Origin: Secundilactobacillus folii
GTDB lineage: Bacteria; Bacillota; Bacilli; Lactobacillales; Lactobacillaceae
Reading direction: 5' to 3'
DNA length: 64,000 nucleotides
NCBI RefSeq assembly: GCF_009720675.1
Contig: NZ_WNJO01000002.1
Coordinates: 62,001 to 126,000 of the forward strand
The position numbers and the translations under genes were made by a program. The notes beneath the pieces are model-generated. The model did not search any database, was not told the origin of the DNA, and saw only the letters and a program-made list of their open reading frames with translations. This document shows, piece after piece, positions 37,353-46,590 of this stretch (the stretch's first letter is position 1; each line of letters begins with the position of its first letter).

Positions 37353-38126
37353 TTAGAAATAGGCGGTATAAAATAGGTAACCTGCTAGCCCAAAGGCCGC
37401 TAGTCCGATACAGATACTTAGAGGACGTGTTGGGACGTGGCGGACAATAATTGGCCCAATATAACCACCAGTGAACATCCCTAATCCCAGCGGAATCACC
37501 AATAACCAGTAGACCTTCGTTGTAAAAGTATAGATAACGATCGCCACGAGGTTGGAAATTAAAGAAGTAAAATTTTTGATAGCGTTACTGACGGGTAACG
37601 AAACCGGCAGCGAAAAACTTAGAATGGAGAGAATTACGATTCCTGCGGCAGCACCGAAATAGCCGCCATAGATGCCCACAAGAAAGATTGCTAGTCCACT
37701 TAAAGTGGATTTTAAAAGCGAGGGCTTCACTGCTTTTTCTTTAATGAGAGACTGCTTTTTCTTCCTTTGGGAGAGGAGCATCAAACAGCCAGCCATAAAG
37801 ATGAAAAAGGGAACGACCCGCTCAAATACTTTTGCGGGAGCCAGAGTTAACAAAAAGCTACCCACAATCGAACCTAGTAATGAGATGATTGCAACTCTAA
37901 TCGTTTCTGAGCGGTGGGAGTTCAGTTCTGTCATTGAAGATAAGCCAGAACCAATTCCCGTAAAGATCAGCGCTGCGGTATTTGTCACGTTGGCCCCCAC
38001 TGGTGGGATACCCAAACTGAGTAAAACTGGGTATGAAAATAACGATGCCATTCCGGCAATTGAACTGATCAGGCCTGCTGCCATGCCTGCAACGAGTAGG
38101 TACAGAAAAATCAGAACTGCATGCAT
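37353..38126 (-). CDS. TSUP family (TauE/SafE) sulfite/organosulfur exporter
   Basis: 257 residues with about eight membrane segments in two repeats. LVAGMAAGLISSIAGMASLFSYPVLLSLGIPPVGANVTNTAAL is the TauE/SafE repeat motif (AGxxsgigGxgG type), repeated loosely as LVGIYGGYFGAAAGIVILSIL. The ATG at 38126 is chosen because GGAGGCGGAGAG lies just upstream; the longer frame to 38189 has none. Members move sulfite, sulfoacetate or similar anions. Substrate unknown. Confidence 0.87.
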   Translation of the reverse strand: MHAVLIFLYLLVAGMAAGLISSIAGMASLFSYPVLLSLGIPPVGANVTNTAALIFTGIGSGLSSMTELNSHRSETIRVAIISLLGSIVGSFLLTLAPAKVFERVVPFFIFMAGCLMLLSQRKKKQSLIKEKAVKPSLLKSTLSGLAIFLVGIYGGYFGAAAGIVILSILSFSLPVSLPVSNAIKNFTSLISNLVAIVIYTFTTKVYWLLVIPLGLGMFTGGYIGPIIVRHVPTRPLSICIGLAAFGLAGYLFYTAYF

Positions 38127-38242
38127 ATAACTCTCCGCCTCCAAGCAAAATAACACTATAGCATACGCTTTTTTAGCGGAAGTTGCCATGGTAAGTTTGG
38201 TAGCAAACGTGACAATTCCGGCCGAAATTAAAATTAGGGCAC

Positions 38243-38288
38243 AAAAAAATCAGTTTCCCCGGTGTCGTGCACGGCGTGAAAACTGATT
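38243..38288 (-). terminator. terminator of tRNA-Lys
   Basis: Minus strand AATCAGTTT (38288-38280) pairs with AAACTGATT (38257-38249) followed by seven U. It lies about 20 bp after the tRNA. Confidence 0.8.
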
Positions 38289-38306
38289 AGTGGTTTGTTG
38301 CTATGA

Positions 38307-38379
38307 TGGGCAGTCAGGGGATCGAACCCTGGACCCACGGATTAAGAGTCCGTTGCTCTGCCAGCTGAGCTAACTGCCC
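38307..38379 (-). tRNA. tRNA-Lys (anticodon CUU)
   Basis: 73 nt on the minus strand: acceptor GGGCAGT/ACTGCCC, D arm GCTC...GAGC, anticodon stem ACGGA/TCCGT with loop CTCTTAA giving CUU, T arm CAGGG-TTCGATC-CCCTG, discriminator A. CCA is not encoded. Confidence 0.97.
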
Positions 38380-38434
38380 ATTTTCGTTTTTGTAAAACGT
38401 AATGGTTAAGCAATCTGCTTAATCAACGCTTACT

Positions 38435-38463
38435 AATATATCATGTTAAAAACAGCTTGGCAA
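38435..38463 (-). promoter_or_regulatory. promoter of tRNA-Lys
   Basis: Minus strand TTGCCA, 17 bp, TATATT, with the start near 38428, about 50 nt before the mature tRNA. A TTAAGCAATCTGCTTAA inverted repeat lies in the 5' leader. Confidence 0.6.
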
Positions 38464-38627
38464 CAATTTTTTGCCAAAAAGTGGCAGAATATTTACCAGC
38501 ATGCATAAGTTACGTTTTAAAATTGTTAGCTGCATTAATCATTGTAGCATACAGATAGTTTGAAATTTAATCTTACAAACCCGTGATACACGGCACTTTT
38601 GGTGTTTTCGCGTAATGTAATAGACTG

Positions 38628-38636
38628 TGATATAAT
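38628..38636 (+). promoter_or_regulatory. extended -10 promoter of the wal operon
   Basis: TGATATAAT (TGn plus perfect TATAAT), about 150 bp before walR; the -35 is poor. Confidence 0.5.
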
Positions 38637-38785
38637 AATGCTTGTGTAGGCATGAATCAAATATGACTACTACTCTATCTTGTAAGATCCTGCGTGGCCC
38701 GTGCTACTACGTTGGAATGACCGAAAGCACTTAAATTAAACTATTATACCTGAACGAATCGTTATCTGAAGGAGGACATATTCAG

Positions 38786-39508
38786 ATGAAAAAAGTTATT
38801 CTCGTTGTCGACGATGAAAAACCAATTACTGATATTATTAAATTTAACCTAACTAAAGAAGGATACGAAGTGGCTGTTGCTCATGATGGGGAGGAAGCCC
38901 TTCAACAAGTCGAAGAAGTTAACCCAGATTTAATCATTTTGGACCTCATGTTACCGAAGATAGATGGTCTTGAAGTTGCCCGTCAAGTACGAATGAAACA
39001 CGATATGCCAATTATTATGGTGACGGCAAAAGACTCTGAACTCGATAAGGTTTTGGGGTTGGAATTAGGCGCTGATGACTACGTTACCAAGCCGTTTTCA
39101 AACCGTGAACTAGTGGCTCGGGTCAAGGCGAACTTACGCCGTCAAAACACGGTAACTGCTGCCCAACCCGAAGAAGAAGAAAACAAGGATATTGAGATTG
39201 GCGATTTGGTTATTCATCCAGACGCTTATTCAGTATCGAAACGTGGTCAAAATATCGAATTGACCCATCGTGAGTTCGAACTCTTGCATTACTTGGCTCA
39301 ACATATCGGTCAAGTTATGACCCGTGAGCACCTGCTTCAAACGGTATGGGGTTACGATTATTTTGGCGATGTTCGAACAGTTGATGTGACCGTACGTCGG
39401 CTGCGTGAAAAGATTGAAGATAATCCTAGTCACCCAACGTGGTTAGTTACGCGTCGTGGGGTTGGTTATTATTTACGGAATACAGAAAGTGAGTCAGGCC
39501 AGGCGTAA
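38786..39508 (+). CDS. walR: response regulator WalR (YycF)
   Basis: 240 residues. Receiver domain with phospho-acceptor Asp53 ([16 protein letters not shown]), acidic Asp9/Asp10, Lys in [26 protein letters not shown], then an OmpR-type winged helix ([53 protein letters not shown], split). It is the essential regulator of wall hydrolases in Firmicutes. GAAGGAGGAC precedes the ATG. It heads walRKHIJ-htrA. Confidence 0.98.
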   Translation: MKKVILVVDDEKPITDIIKFNLTKEGYEVAVAHDGEEALQQVEEVNPDLIILDLMLPKIDGLEVARQVRMKHDMPIIMVTAKDSELDKVLGLELGADDYVTKPFSNRELVARVKANLRRQNTVTAAQPEEEENKDIEIGDLVIHPDAYSVSKRGQNIELTHREFELLHYLAQHIGQVMTREHLLQTVWGYDYFGDVRTVDVTVRRLREKIEDNPSHPTWLVTRRGVGYYLRNTESESGQA

Positions 39509-39546
39509 TCTTACGCATGAACGACGTGTAAGGGGTAAACGATAGC

Positions 39547-41421
39547 GTGAAACGAAAAATTAAATGGTACCATTCGATTCAATTCAAAATCGCCTTTGTT
39601 TTTGCGATGATGTTGATCATCACTTTGGAAATTGTCGGCGCTGTTTTTGTGCAACAGTTGGAGACGCAAAACATGCGGCAATTTAAAAGCCAAATTTCGC
39701 TCCAGCGTTACGTTAGCACAAACTTAACGTCGCAATTGTCACGGTCCAATACCACCGCGGCCAATAGACAAATCCGCATCCTCTTGTCTGATGCCAATAT
39801 TCCTAGCACGGCGAACGCGCAAATCCGCGTCATCGACAATAAGGGCACCATTCGAGGGACAAATGAGGCCAACAACCAACAGGTCGTTGGCCAAAAGACC
39901 ACTGATGACACTGTTAAAAAGGTCATTTATAATAACAGTGCTGGCAGTGAAACAACCACTTTTGATGCGGCAACCAATCAGTATTACTACATTAAAGTTA
40001 CACCATTGATCAAGCAAAGCAGCGGGAGCAGTACGCCCGTGGGTGTCGTTTACATCCGTGCTAGCTTGCAAAGTGTGTATGACAGTATTAGCAAAATTAC
40101 GGCAATCTATCTTTTAGCGGCGGCCGTCGCAGTTGCGATGGGGCTGGTTTTGTCGTTTGTTATTTCCCGGGCAATTACTGTTCCAATCACCGAGATGAAG
40201 GAACAAACCCAAAGGATTGCGCGTGGTGACTATTCTGGCCAAGTTCAAATTTACGGTAATGACGAATTAGGCCAATTAGCCAGTGCAGTCAATAACCTAT
40301 CTGTCCGGGTGGAAGAGGCACAAGAATCTACTGAATCCGAACGGCGACGGTTGAATTCGGTAATGGCTCACATGACTGATGGCGTTATTGCTACCGATCG
40401 GCGTGGTAACGTCACGATCATCAATGAAACCGCCGTTGAATTTCTAGATGTTGACACTGACCAGGCGATTGGCCAGTCAGTCTTGGACATTTTAAACATC
40501 CGTGACCGGTATACGCTACGTGATTTGTTAGAGGATCCAGATGAAATCATGCTGGACTTCTCAACTGATGATCACGACTTGATCTTGCAGGCTTATTTCT
40601 CGCTGATTCAACGTGAATCAGGCTTTATCAGTGGGCTAGCCTGTGTCCTTCATGACGTTACTGAGCAGCAAAAAATTGAAAAGGATCGTAAGCAATTCGT
40701 GTCAAATGTTTCCCACGAATTGCGGACGCCTTTAACCAGTGTTCGTTCTTATATTGAGGCCTTATCAGACGGGGCTTGGAAGGATCCCAAGATTGCGCCT
40801 AAATTCTTAAAGGTGACGCAGGAAGAAACGGACCGAATGATTCGAATGATCAATGATCTGTTGACCTTGTCACGAATGGATTCAGGGACTCAGAAGCTGG
40901 ATCTAGAATTAGTTAATCTGAATGAACTGTTTAATTATGTTTTGAACCGGTTTGATATGATCATCGACAGTGATGAGCAAAAAGACCGTTCTGATAAGCA
41001 CTATACAATTAAGCGTGATTTCACCAAACGTGATCTGTGGGTTGAGATCGATACTGATCGTTTCACGCAGGTTTTGGATAACATTATGAATAACGCTATC
41101 AAGTATTCACCTGATGGCGGTGTCATTACCTGTCGCTTGATTGAGACACAAAACAACGTAATTTTGAGCATCTCCGACCAGGGACTCGGTATTCCAAGAA
41201 ATGATATTCCACACGTGTTCGACCGGTTTTACCGGGTTGATAAAGCTCGGTCTCGTGCTCAAGGCGGAACTGGACTTGGTTTAGCAATTTCAAAGGAAGT
41301 TGTCCAGTCGCTTGGTGGTAAGATTTGGGTCGAAAGTCGTGAGGGTCACGGCTCCACCTTCTACATTTCACTACCATATGAGCCATATGATGAGGGGGAT
41401 GATCTCTGGGATGAAGCTTAG
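39547..41421 (+). CDS. walK: sensor histidine kinase WalK (YycG)
   Basis: 624 residues. TM1 at about 13-36, an extracellular sensor domain of about 145 residues, TM2 at about 184-208, HAMP (RAITVPITEMKEQTQRIARGDYS), PAS domain, HisKA with His390 in NVSHELRTPLTSVRSYIEAL, and an ATPase domain with NNAIKYSP, DQGLGIP and GGTGLGLAIS. It phosphorylates WalR. A GTG start at 39547, 38 bp after walR. The 3' end overlaps walH by 11 bp. Confidence 0.98.
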   Translation: MKRKIKWYHSIQFKIAFVFAMMLIITLEIVGAVFVQQLETQNMRQFKSQISLQRYVSTNLTSQLSRSNTTAANRQIRILLSDANIPSTANAQIRVIDNKGTIRGTNEANNQQVVGQKTTDDTVKKVIYNNSAGSETTTFDAATNQYYYIKVTPLIKQSSGSSTPVGVVYIRASLQSVYDSISKITAIYLLAAAVAVAMGLVLSFVISRAITVPITEMKEQTQRIARGDYSGQVQIYGNDELGQLASAVNNLSVRVEEAQESTESERRRLNSVMAHMTDGVIATDRRGNVTIINETAVEFLDVDTDQAIGQSVLDILNIRDRYTLRDLLEDPDEIMLDFSTDDHDLILQAYFSLIQRESGFISGLACVLHDVTEQQKIEKDRKQFVSNVSHELRTPLTSVRSYIEALSDGAWKDPKIAPKFLKVTQEETDRMIRMINDLLTLSRMDSGTQKLDLELVNLNELFNYVLNRFDMIIDSDEQKDRSDKHYTIKRDFTKRDLWVEIDTDRFTQVLDNIMNNAIKYSPDGGVITCRLIETQNNVILSISDQGLGIPRNDIPHVFDRFYRVDKARSRAQGGTGLGLAISKEVVQSLGGKIWVESREGHGSTFYISLPYEPYDEGDDLWDEA

Positions 41422-42706
41422 ACAACTATGGTTACCAACTTGCTTAGGCATCGCCGTTTTAATCAGTTTGGGATTATCTGGCCTGCTGTGGACGAATCCA
41501 GCCCATTCAAATCTCAGTACTAGAATCAAAGTGACGAAGAGCACTGATAATTCAACTAACACGACATTTCAAGATATTTATCTGCCTTCTCAGATTATTT
41601 CTACTGACAAGCAGGGTAATCAAGAAGTGCTCACCAATAATCGGGTCAATGTGGCTTCTGAGTTACGTGATAAGATCAGCAAATTCACGGGTACTGACGT
41701 CCAAACTGTCAGTCAACATAATAGTAAGAAATATCTTCAACAGTTACGGCGGAAGGATACAATTCTTTTGAATTATAATTCGGCAATGACTGTGACCTTC
41801 TTTCGCAAGGCGTTTGGGAATCAATTAAAGATACCAAACCAGAAATTTAACCGGATGCAGCTTTTGTTAAACGATCCAAACCATATGTATTTGCTAAACG
41901 ACCAGACCCTTCGTGTGGTTCGTGTGAAGTTAAAGAATAATCATGCTGGGAAACTGCGACACGTTTTAGCGGATAAAATGATCAAGCATCCTGCGTCATT
42001 TATAATGCTGAATGGTAAGCCAATCATTAGCTACAATAGAGCTGTAAGGGTTCGCACATACAGTTACCAACTAACGCAGCAGACTCAGAGTTATTACGCG
42101 AACCGGATCATGACGACCAATTCCAACAGCAATATGCAGATCAAGCGACACAGTAACCGCACAACGTATGACGACCATGGTTTCCGTCATATGTCGGTCA
42201 ATAACAAAACGGATACGGTCACCTTTACGAACTATAATTCAACGGTTAAAAGTAGCAGTTTCCTACAAACCATGAATCACATTTATCAACAATTGGTGAT
42301 GGTTGGGATGCCACTGGATAACGTGCGTTTCTACTCTTACGACAGCGGTAACGAGACCGCGGTCTTTCGGACCTACATCGGTGGTTTACCAGTTTTTGAC
42401 CAAAGTGATTATGGTGCGGTTCAAATGAAGGTGCTGGATCAGACTTCATACCAGATGATCTTTTCGCTGGATAGTCTGCAGGTTCCGATTCCACCGGTAC
42501 AAAATACCGCCTCCGTCGAATCCACTAAGACCCTGATGGCACAGCTTAAAGCTGCTGGTATTCGCCGCAGCAGGATTCAAGGCCTGCAACTTGGGTATCA
42601 ATGGACCCGAGATAAGTCTCTACCGAAAGTGGTTGATCTTTCTCCAACTTGGTACGTTGAAATTGGCGGTCAATGGCAGACTTATCGGTCACTTATCAAT
42701 GGATAG
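41411..42706 (+). CDS. walH: WalK regulatory protein WalH (YycH)
   Basis: 431 residues. Cytoplasmic MKLRQLW, a single membrane helix at about 8-28, then an extracellular YycH domain (VVDLSPTWYVEIGGQWQTY at the end). In Bacillus YycH and YycI restrain WalK through their membrane helices. ATG 41411 is preceded by TGAGGGGG, which lies 12 bases upstream; a nearer ATG at 41399 is too close to it. The gene overlaps walK, as usual. Confidence 0.93.
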   Translation: MKLRQLWLPTCLGIAVLISLGLSGLLWTNPAHSNLSTRIKVTKSTDNSTNTTFQDIYLPSQIISTDKQGNQEVLTNNRVNVASELRDKISKFTGTDVQTVSQHNSKKYLQQLRRKDTILLNYNSAMTVTFFRKAFGNQLKIPNQKFNRMQLLLNDPNHMYLLNDQTLRVVRVKLKNNHAGKLRHVLADKMIKHPASFIMLNGKPIISYNRAVRVRTYSYQLTQQTQSYYANRIMTTNSNSNMQIKRHSNRTTYDDHGFRHMSVNNKTDTVTFTNYNSTVKSSSFLQTMNHIYQQLVMVGMPLDNVRFYSYDSGNETAVFRTYIGGLPVFDQSDYGAVQMKVLDQTSYQMIFSLDSLQVPIPPVQNTASVESTKTLMAQLKAAGIRRSRIQGLQLGYQWTRDKSLPKVVDLSPTWYVEIGGQWQTYRSLING

Positions 42707-42725
42707 AGAAAGGGGGTAGCCGGCT

Positions 42726-43556
42726 GTGAACTTTAAACGTATTCAGCTGATTTTTCTAGCAATCTTCATTGCCATGGATGTCTTCTTGTTTTGGTCATTT
42801 AACCGTAGCAGTGTGGGTAATTCTGATGCTTCAAGTAGCAATAACGTTTTGGAAGAGATGCGTAAAGATCAAATCACCTTTACGAAGCCGACTACCAAGA
42901 CGCATGAAGGCTATTATTTCTCGGGAAATAATGGTTCAGAGCTCCGTCAAGTGGCATCGTCACTGCAGGATCAAAGCCTTCGCTTCAACGGTACGGAATT
43001 GGTCAGTGAATTTAAGAAGCCAATCAAGTTAACCAGTGGCGAGACTAAGAAGACTTTGGATAAAGTCGTAAACAACCCGCTGGTGATTGCCAAAGGTGAT
43101 CATTACAGTTACAGTTCTCGTTTATCTAGTGACAGTCAAATCGTTTATGTGCAGCGAGTGGCTGCTGGACCCGTTTATTCGCATTACGGACAAATTCGGT
43201 TTGCCGTCAATAATCAAGATCGGGTGATTGGATATAGTCAAAACTATCTGGAAAACGTTAAAATATTGAAGGAAGCTTCAAAGACTATTAGTGAGGAACG
43301 AGCGTTAACTTGGTTATACCAGTACAACGAAATTCCGAATGGTGCTAAGATCTCCTGGTCGAACTTGGCTTATACAAGGCTGCTAACAGCCCGTGGCCAG
43401 TACGTTTTCCTACCGACCTGGGTCTTTGCCGTTAAGATCAGCAGTTCATCCACCGTTGTTTTGAAGCGGGTGAACGCCTATACTGGTGAAATAATCAAAA
43501 CCGGTGATGGTAATCAGAGCAGTAACTCAAACTCCGAAATTTTTACCATGACTTAA
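42726..43556 (+). CDS. walI: WalK regulatory protein WalI (YycI)
   Basis: 276 residues. Short cytoplasmic N-terminus MNFKRIQ, one membrane helix at about 8-26 (LIFLAIFIAMDVFLFWSF), and an extracellular YycI domain with RALTWLYQYNEIPNGAKI and FLPTWVFAVKISSS. GTG start at 42726 follows AAAGGGGGTAGCC. Works with WalH to control WalK. Followed by a hairpin terminator. Confidence 0.93.
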   Translation: MNFKRIQLIFLAIFIAMDVFLFWSFNRSSVGNSDASSSNNVLEEMRKDQITFTKPTTKTHEGYYFSGNNGSELRQVASSLQDQSLRFNGTELVSEFKKPIKLTSGETKKTLDKVVNNPLVIAKGDHYSYSSRLSSDSQIVYVQRVAAGPVYSHYGQIRFAVNNQDRVIGYSQNYLENVKILKEASKTISEERALTWLYQYNEIPNGAKISWSNLAYTRLLTARGQYVFLPTWVFAVKISSSSTVVLKRVNAYTGEIIKTGDGNQSSNSNSEIFTMT

Positions 43557-43573
43557 TGTTTTAAGGATTGATC

Positions 43574-43617
43574 AAACAGCAGATCGGTTTCCAGAGGGAA
43601 ATCATCTGCTGTTTTAC
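43574..43617 (+). terminator. terminator-like hairpin between walI and walJ
   Basis: AAACAGCAGAT (43574-43584) pairs with ATCTGCTGTTT (43604-43614) with an inner GGTTTCC/GGAAATC stem, then U. It may reduce read-through into walJ. Confidence 0.75.
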
Positions 43618-43808
43618 TGTTTTCTCCGGTATTTAATGAAAATTTGAAACCAAATCAATATTTTCTAATTGCGTTTCGTCGTCAAATGCGTTGTAATAGT
43701 AACGACAAGCAATTCTTGGCGTCATCGTGAAACATTATTCACGACCCACCTGATAATAATGACGGTGAGGTCTCTTGTACTATAGAGAAAAGGGAAGTTG
43801 GACAGTGT

Positions 43809-44618
43809 ATGCAAAAGCAAAATGACGGGTTAAAGGTAAGTGTTCTAGCAAGTGGAAGCACTGGCAACTGTACTTATTTGGAAACGCCGGAACATAAAAT
43901 TTTGATCGATGCCGGTTTGAGCGGGAAAAAGATCGAGGCACTGATGCTGTCTATCGGCCGTGACTTGAACGACGTGGACTCACTATTTGTGACTCACGAA
44001 CATTCTGACCACCGGAAAGGCGTTGGGATTCTAGCCCGGCGCTATGGGATGAATGTATACGCTAATCAGGGTACGTGGGACGCTATGGCTAGTAAAATCG
44101 GCAAGGTACCTCTGGAGCAAAAACACATCATTGCACCTGATTCGGTTTTGAGTCTAGGTGATATGGATGTGGAGAGCTTTAGTGTCTCCCACGATGCTGC
44201 TGAGCCGCAATTTTATGCGGTTCACAGTGGCGGTAAGAGTTTTGTGGTTCTCACGGATACAGGCTACGTTTCCGACCATGTGGAGGGTGTTATTAAGGAT
44301 GCGGATGCGTACCTAATGGAATGTAATCATGACGTTGAAATGCTGCGGATGGGCAGCTACTCTTGGCCGCTCAAGCAGCGAATCCTGAGTGACACCGGTC
44401 ATTTGAGCAATGAAGATGGTGCGGACGTTTTAATGGATGTCTTAGGTAACCGCACTAAGCGCATTTTCCTGGGACATTTGAGCCAGGAAAACAACATGAA
44501 GTCACTTGCACATCTTACCGTTGCGTCTCTAATGGAAGACCATGATTTCGGCGTGAATCACGATTTTAAAATCTTGGATACCGACCCTGCAAAGGCCAGT
44601 CGGTTGGTGACACTTTAA
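43809..44618 (+). CDS. walJ: metallo-beta-lactamase fold hydrolase WalJ (YycJ)
   Basis: 269 residues. LASGSTGNCTYLETPEHKILIDAGLSGKKIE at the start and the metal site THEHSDHRKG (HxHxDH) near 60-66, then SVSHDAAEP and DTGH. YycJ/VicX family proteins are nucleases linked to DNA mismatch processing and wall/division phenotypes. ATG at 43809 in a 250-bp gap after walI. Probably transcribed partly from its own promoter, which I could not define. Confidence 0.93.
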   Translation: MQKQNDGLKVSVLASGSTGNCTYLETPEHKILIDAGLSGKKIEALMLSIGRDLNDVDSLFVTHEHSDHRKGVGILARRYGMNVYANQGTWDAMASKIGKVPLEQKHIIAPDSVLSLGDMDVESFSVSHDAAEPQFYAVHSGGKSFVVLTDTGYVSDHVEGVIKDADAYLMECNHDVEMLRMGSYSWPLKQRILSDTGHLSNEDGADVLMDVLGNRTKRIFLGHLSQENNMKSLAHLTVASLMEDHDFGVNHDFKILDTDPAKASRLVTL

Positions 44619-44623
44619 TAAAT

Positions 44624-44651
44624 TTGCAATGATTTAGTAAAAACTTATACT
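44624..44651 (+). promoter_or_regulatory. promoter of htrA
   Basis: TTGCAA, 16 bp, TATACT, giving a leader of about 155 nt. It starts 6 bp after the walJ stop. Confidence 0.6.
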
Positions 44652-44783
44652 TTATTCGGGATAATATTCAAACATTTTTCATAACTGCTGGGTAAAATGG
44701 ACTTTAAAGTAGATGGATCGCAGTCAGGGGCTGTGCCACACGAAAAAAGGGTCATCACGTTGCCTAGAACAGTGGTGATATAA

Positions 44784-44813
44784 AGGAGGCAAGCGCGATT
44801 TGCGCGAAGTATG
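44784..44813 (+). promoter_or_regulatory. htrA ribosome binding site split from ATG by a spacer hairpin
   Basis: AGGAGG (44784-44789) lies 21 bases before ATG 44811. Between them GCGC-GATTT-GCGC (44793-44805) can form a hairpin; removing it leaves an 8-base spacing. No other start codon is in frame nearer the ribosome binding site. Confidence 0.6.
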
Positions 44814-46091
44814 GATAATCAACAAGCACCACAATCAAATGAACCAAAGCGGCAGCCAAATAGCAATCGAAGTTTACTGATCAAGGTTGCCGTGACAGCG
44901 TTAGTTGCCGGTTTAGTCGGGGGTGGGATCGCGTATGGCGGTGCCAGCTACTTTAGTAATCGTGATACGACTTCTGTTCCTGCTGGTTCTAATAAGACCG
45001 GGACAGCGACTACCAGCAATATGAAGGTCAATGTGAGTTCACAGGCTTCCAAGGCGTTTTCAACCGTTAAAAATTCCGTCGTTTCCGTTATCAATCTACA
45101 AAAGCAAAATCAATCATCCAACAGTCTCAATGGAATTTTTGGTAATAGCAGTTCTAGCGGCTCTTCGTCTTCTGGTAGTCTGGAAGCCAGCTCTGAGGGT
45201 TCAGGTGTCATTTATAAGAAGTCCGGTAACGCTGCTTACATCGTTACTAACAACCACGTGGTTTCAGGTTCCAACGCCCTTGAGGTCATCTTGAGCAATG
45301 GAAAGAAGCTGGATGCTAAACTTGTTGGTAAGGATTCGGTGACTGATTTAGCTGTGCTGAAGATCAACAGTGCCGACGTTTCAGAAGTTGCCAGCTTTGG
45401 TAATTCTAACAATATCAAAGTCGGTGAAACGGCGCTGGCCATTGGTTCACCACTGGGGTCCCAATATGCTACTTCACTGACGGAAGGTATTATTTCCGCC
45501 AAGAAGCGGACGGTGGCTACAACGGATGAGACGACTAATCAGCAGACTGGCAACGCGACGGTCATTCAAACCGATGCTGCAATCAATCCCGGGAACTCTG
45601 GTGGTCCGCTGATCAACTTAGCGGGTCAGGTTGTCGGTATCAACTCAATGAAACTGGCTAGTGATAACTCGGGTACCAGTGTTGAAGGAATGGGTTTTGC
45701 AATTCCAAGTAACGAGGTTGTCTCGGTCATTAACCAGTTGATCAAGAATGGCAAGATCGTTCGGCCGGCATTGGGTATCAAGTATGTTGACCTCTCTGAA
45801 ATTTCTAAGACCCAGCAAAAGTCAATCTTGAAGTTGCCATCAAGTGTTGAAAATGGGGTTGTTGTCATGACAACGCCAAGTGCTTCCACGCCTGCTGGTA
45901 GGGCTGGTATTAAGAAGTACGATGTCATCACTGCTTTAGACGGCAAGAAGATCAGTACTAATTCGACATTGAGGGATCTGTTGTATAAATACAAGGTTGG
46001 TGATACGGTCTCAATCACTTATTACCACAATGGAAGTCAAAAGACGACTAAGGTGAAGTTGACAGAAACCACATCGCAGTTGAATAACTAA
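44811..46091 (+). CDS. htrA: serine protease HtrA (DegP-like)
   Basis: 426 residues. Cytoplasmic tail, one membrane helix at about 23-45 (LLIKVAVTALVAGLVGGGIAYG, 22 residues in all), a Ser-rich linker, a trypsin-like protease domain with His in VTNNHVVSG, Asp in VTDLAVLKI and Ser263 in NPGNSGGPL, and a C-terminal PDZ domain (LGIKYVDLSE...YDVITALDGKKISTNSTL). It is a surface quality-control protease. It ends the wal gene block and is followed by a terminator. Confidence 0.97.
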   Translation: MDNQQAPQSNEPKRQPNSNRSLLIKVAVTALVAGLVGGGIAYGGASYFSNRDTTSVPAGSNKTGTATTSNMKVNVSSQASKAFSTVKNSVVSVINLQKQNQSSNSLNGIFGNSSSSGSSSSGSLEASSEGSGVIYKKSGNAAYIVTNNHVVSGSNALEVILSNGKKLDAKLVGKDSVTDLAVLKINSADVSEVASFGNSNNIKVGETALAIGSPLGSQYATSLTEGIISAKKRTVATTDETTNQQTGNATVIQTDAAINPGNSGGPLINLAGQVVGINSMKLASDNSGTSVEGMGFAIPSNEVVSVINQLIKNGKIVRPALGIKYVDLSEISKTQQKSILKLPSSVENGVVVMTTPSASTPAGRAGIKKYDVITALDGKKISTNSTLRDLLYKYKVGDTVSITYYHNGSQKTTKVKLTETTSQLNN

Positions 46092-46114
46092 ACAGGTTAA
46101 AATCATCTGATAGA

Positions 46115-46153
46115 AAGACTGAAACCGAACTCATTTGGTTTCAGTCTTTTTTG
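46115..46153 (+). terminator. terminator after htrA
   Basis: AAAGACTGAAACC (46115-46127) pairs perfectly with GGTTTCAGTCTTT (46138-46150), U run follows. Confidence 0.92.
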
Positions 46154-46277
46154 TAGGGAATGAAAATGCGAATATTCGGATTAAGTTTAGAATGAATTTC
46201 GGGCTTTTTAGGCGCAGGTCTCATATGCGAACCGAATAACGAAAGCGGTGTCCACAATGAAGATTCGTAAGTGGTGG

Positions 46278-46569
46278 AAATCCACAGGTGCCTGTGGATA
46301 ACTTTGTGGATAACATCTGAGTTGGTATAATTACCGTCATCACTGTATTTAACCGGGTGTTCCTCGACAACTATCAACATCTTGTGGATAACTCGGATAA
46401 TTTTTGGACCGAACATCGTTAAAACATTGATATGTCAGCGTTCCTACTGGTATAATTAATGCGTTGAACACGTCATTATGAAAATTAAATTGCAGTCTGA
46501 TTGTTGAACAACGCCTAAAAAATGGAACTGTTTTCAATCCACAAGGCCTGTGGATAACTTTGTGGACAA
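46278..46569 (+). promoter_or_regulatory. DnaA-box cluster with rlmH promoters
   Basis: TGTGGATAA at 46293-46301, 46305-46313, 46383-46391 and 46549-46557, and TGTGGACAA at 46561-46569. Two pairs have exactly 12-bp register. Two extended -10 promoters (TGGTATAAT) lie at 46323-46331 and 46448-46456; the second has TTGATA 18 bp upstream. The first box pair overlaps the -35 area of the first promoter. It is outside oriC. Confidence 0.8.
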
Positions 46570-46590
46570 CTTAAACTGAGGGGATAAGTT

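Noticed and set aside
44781-44811. Alternative htrA start nearer the ribosome binding site
   Set aside because: No ATG, GTG or TTG is in frame between the AGGAGG and ATG 44811, and a stop codon lies at 44781.
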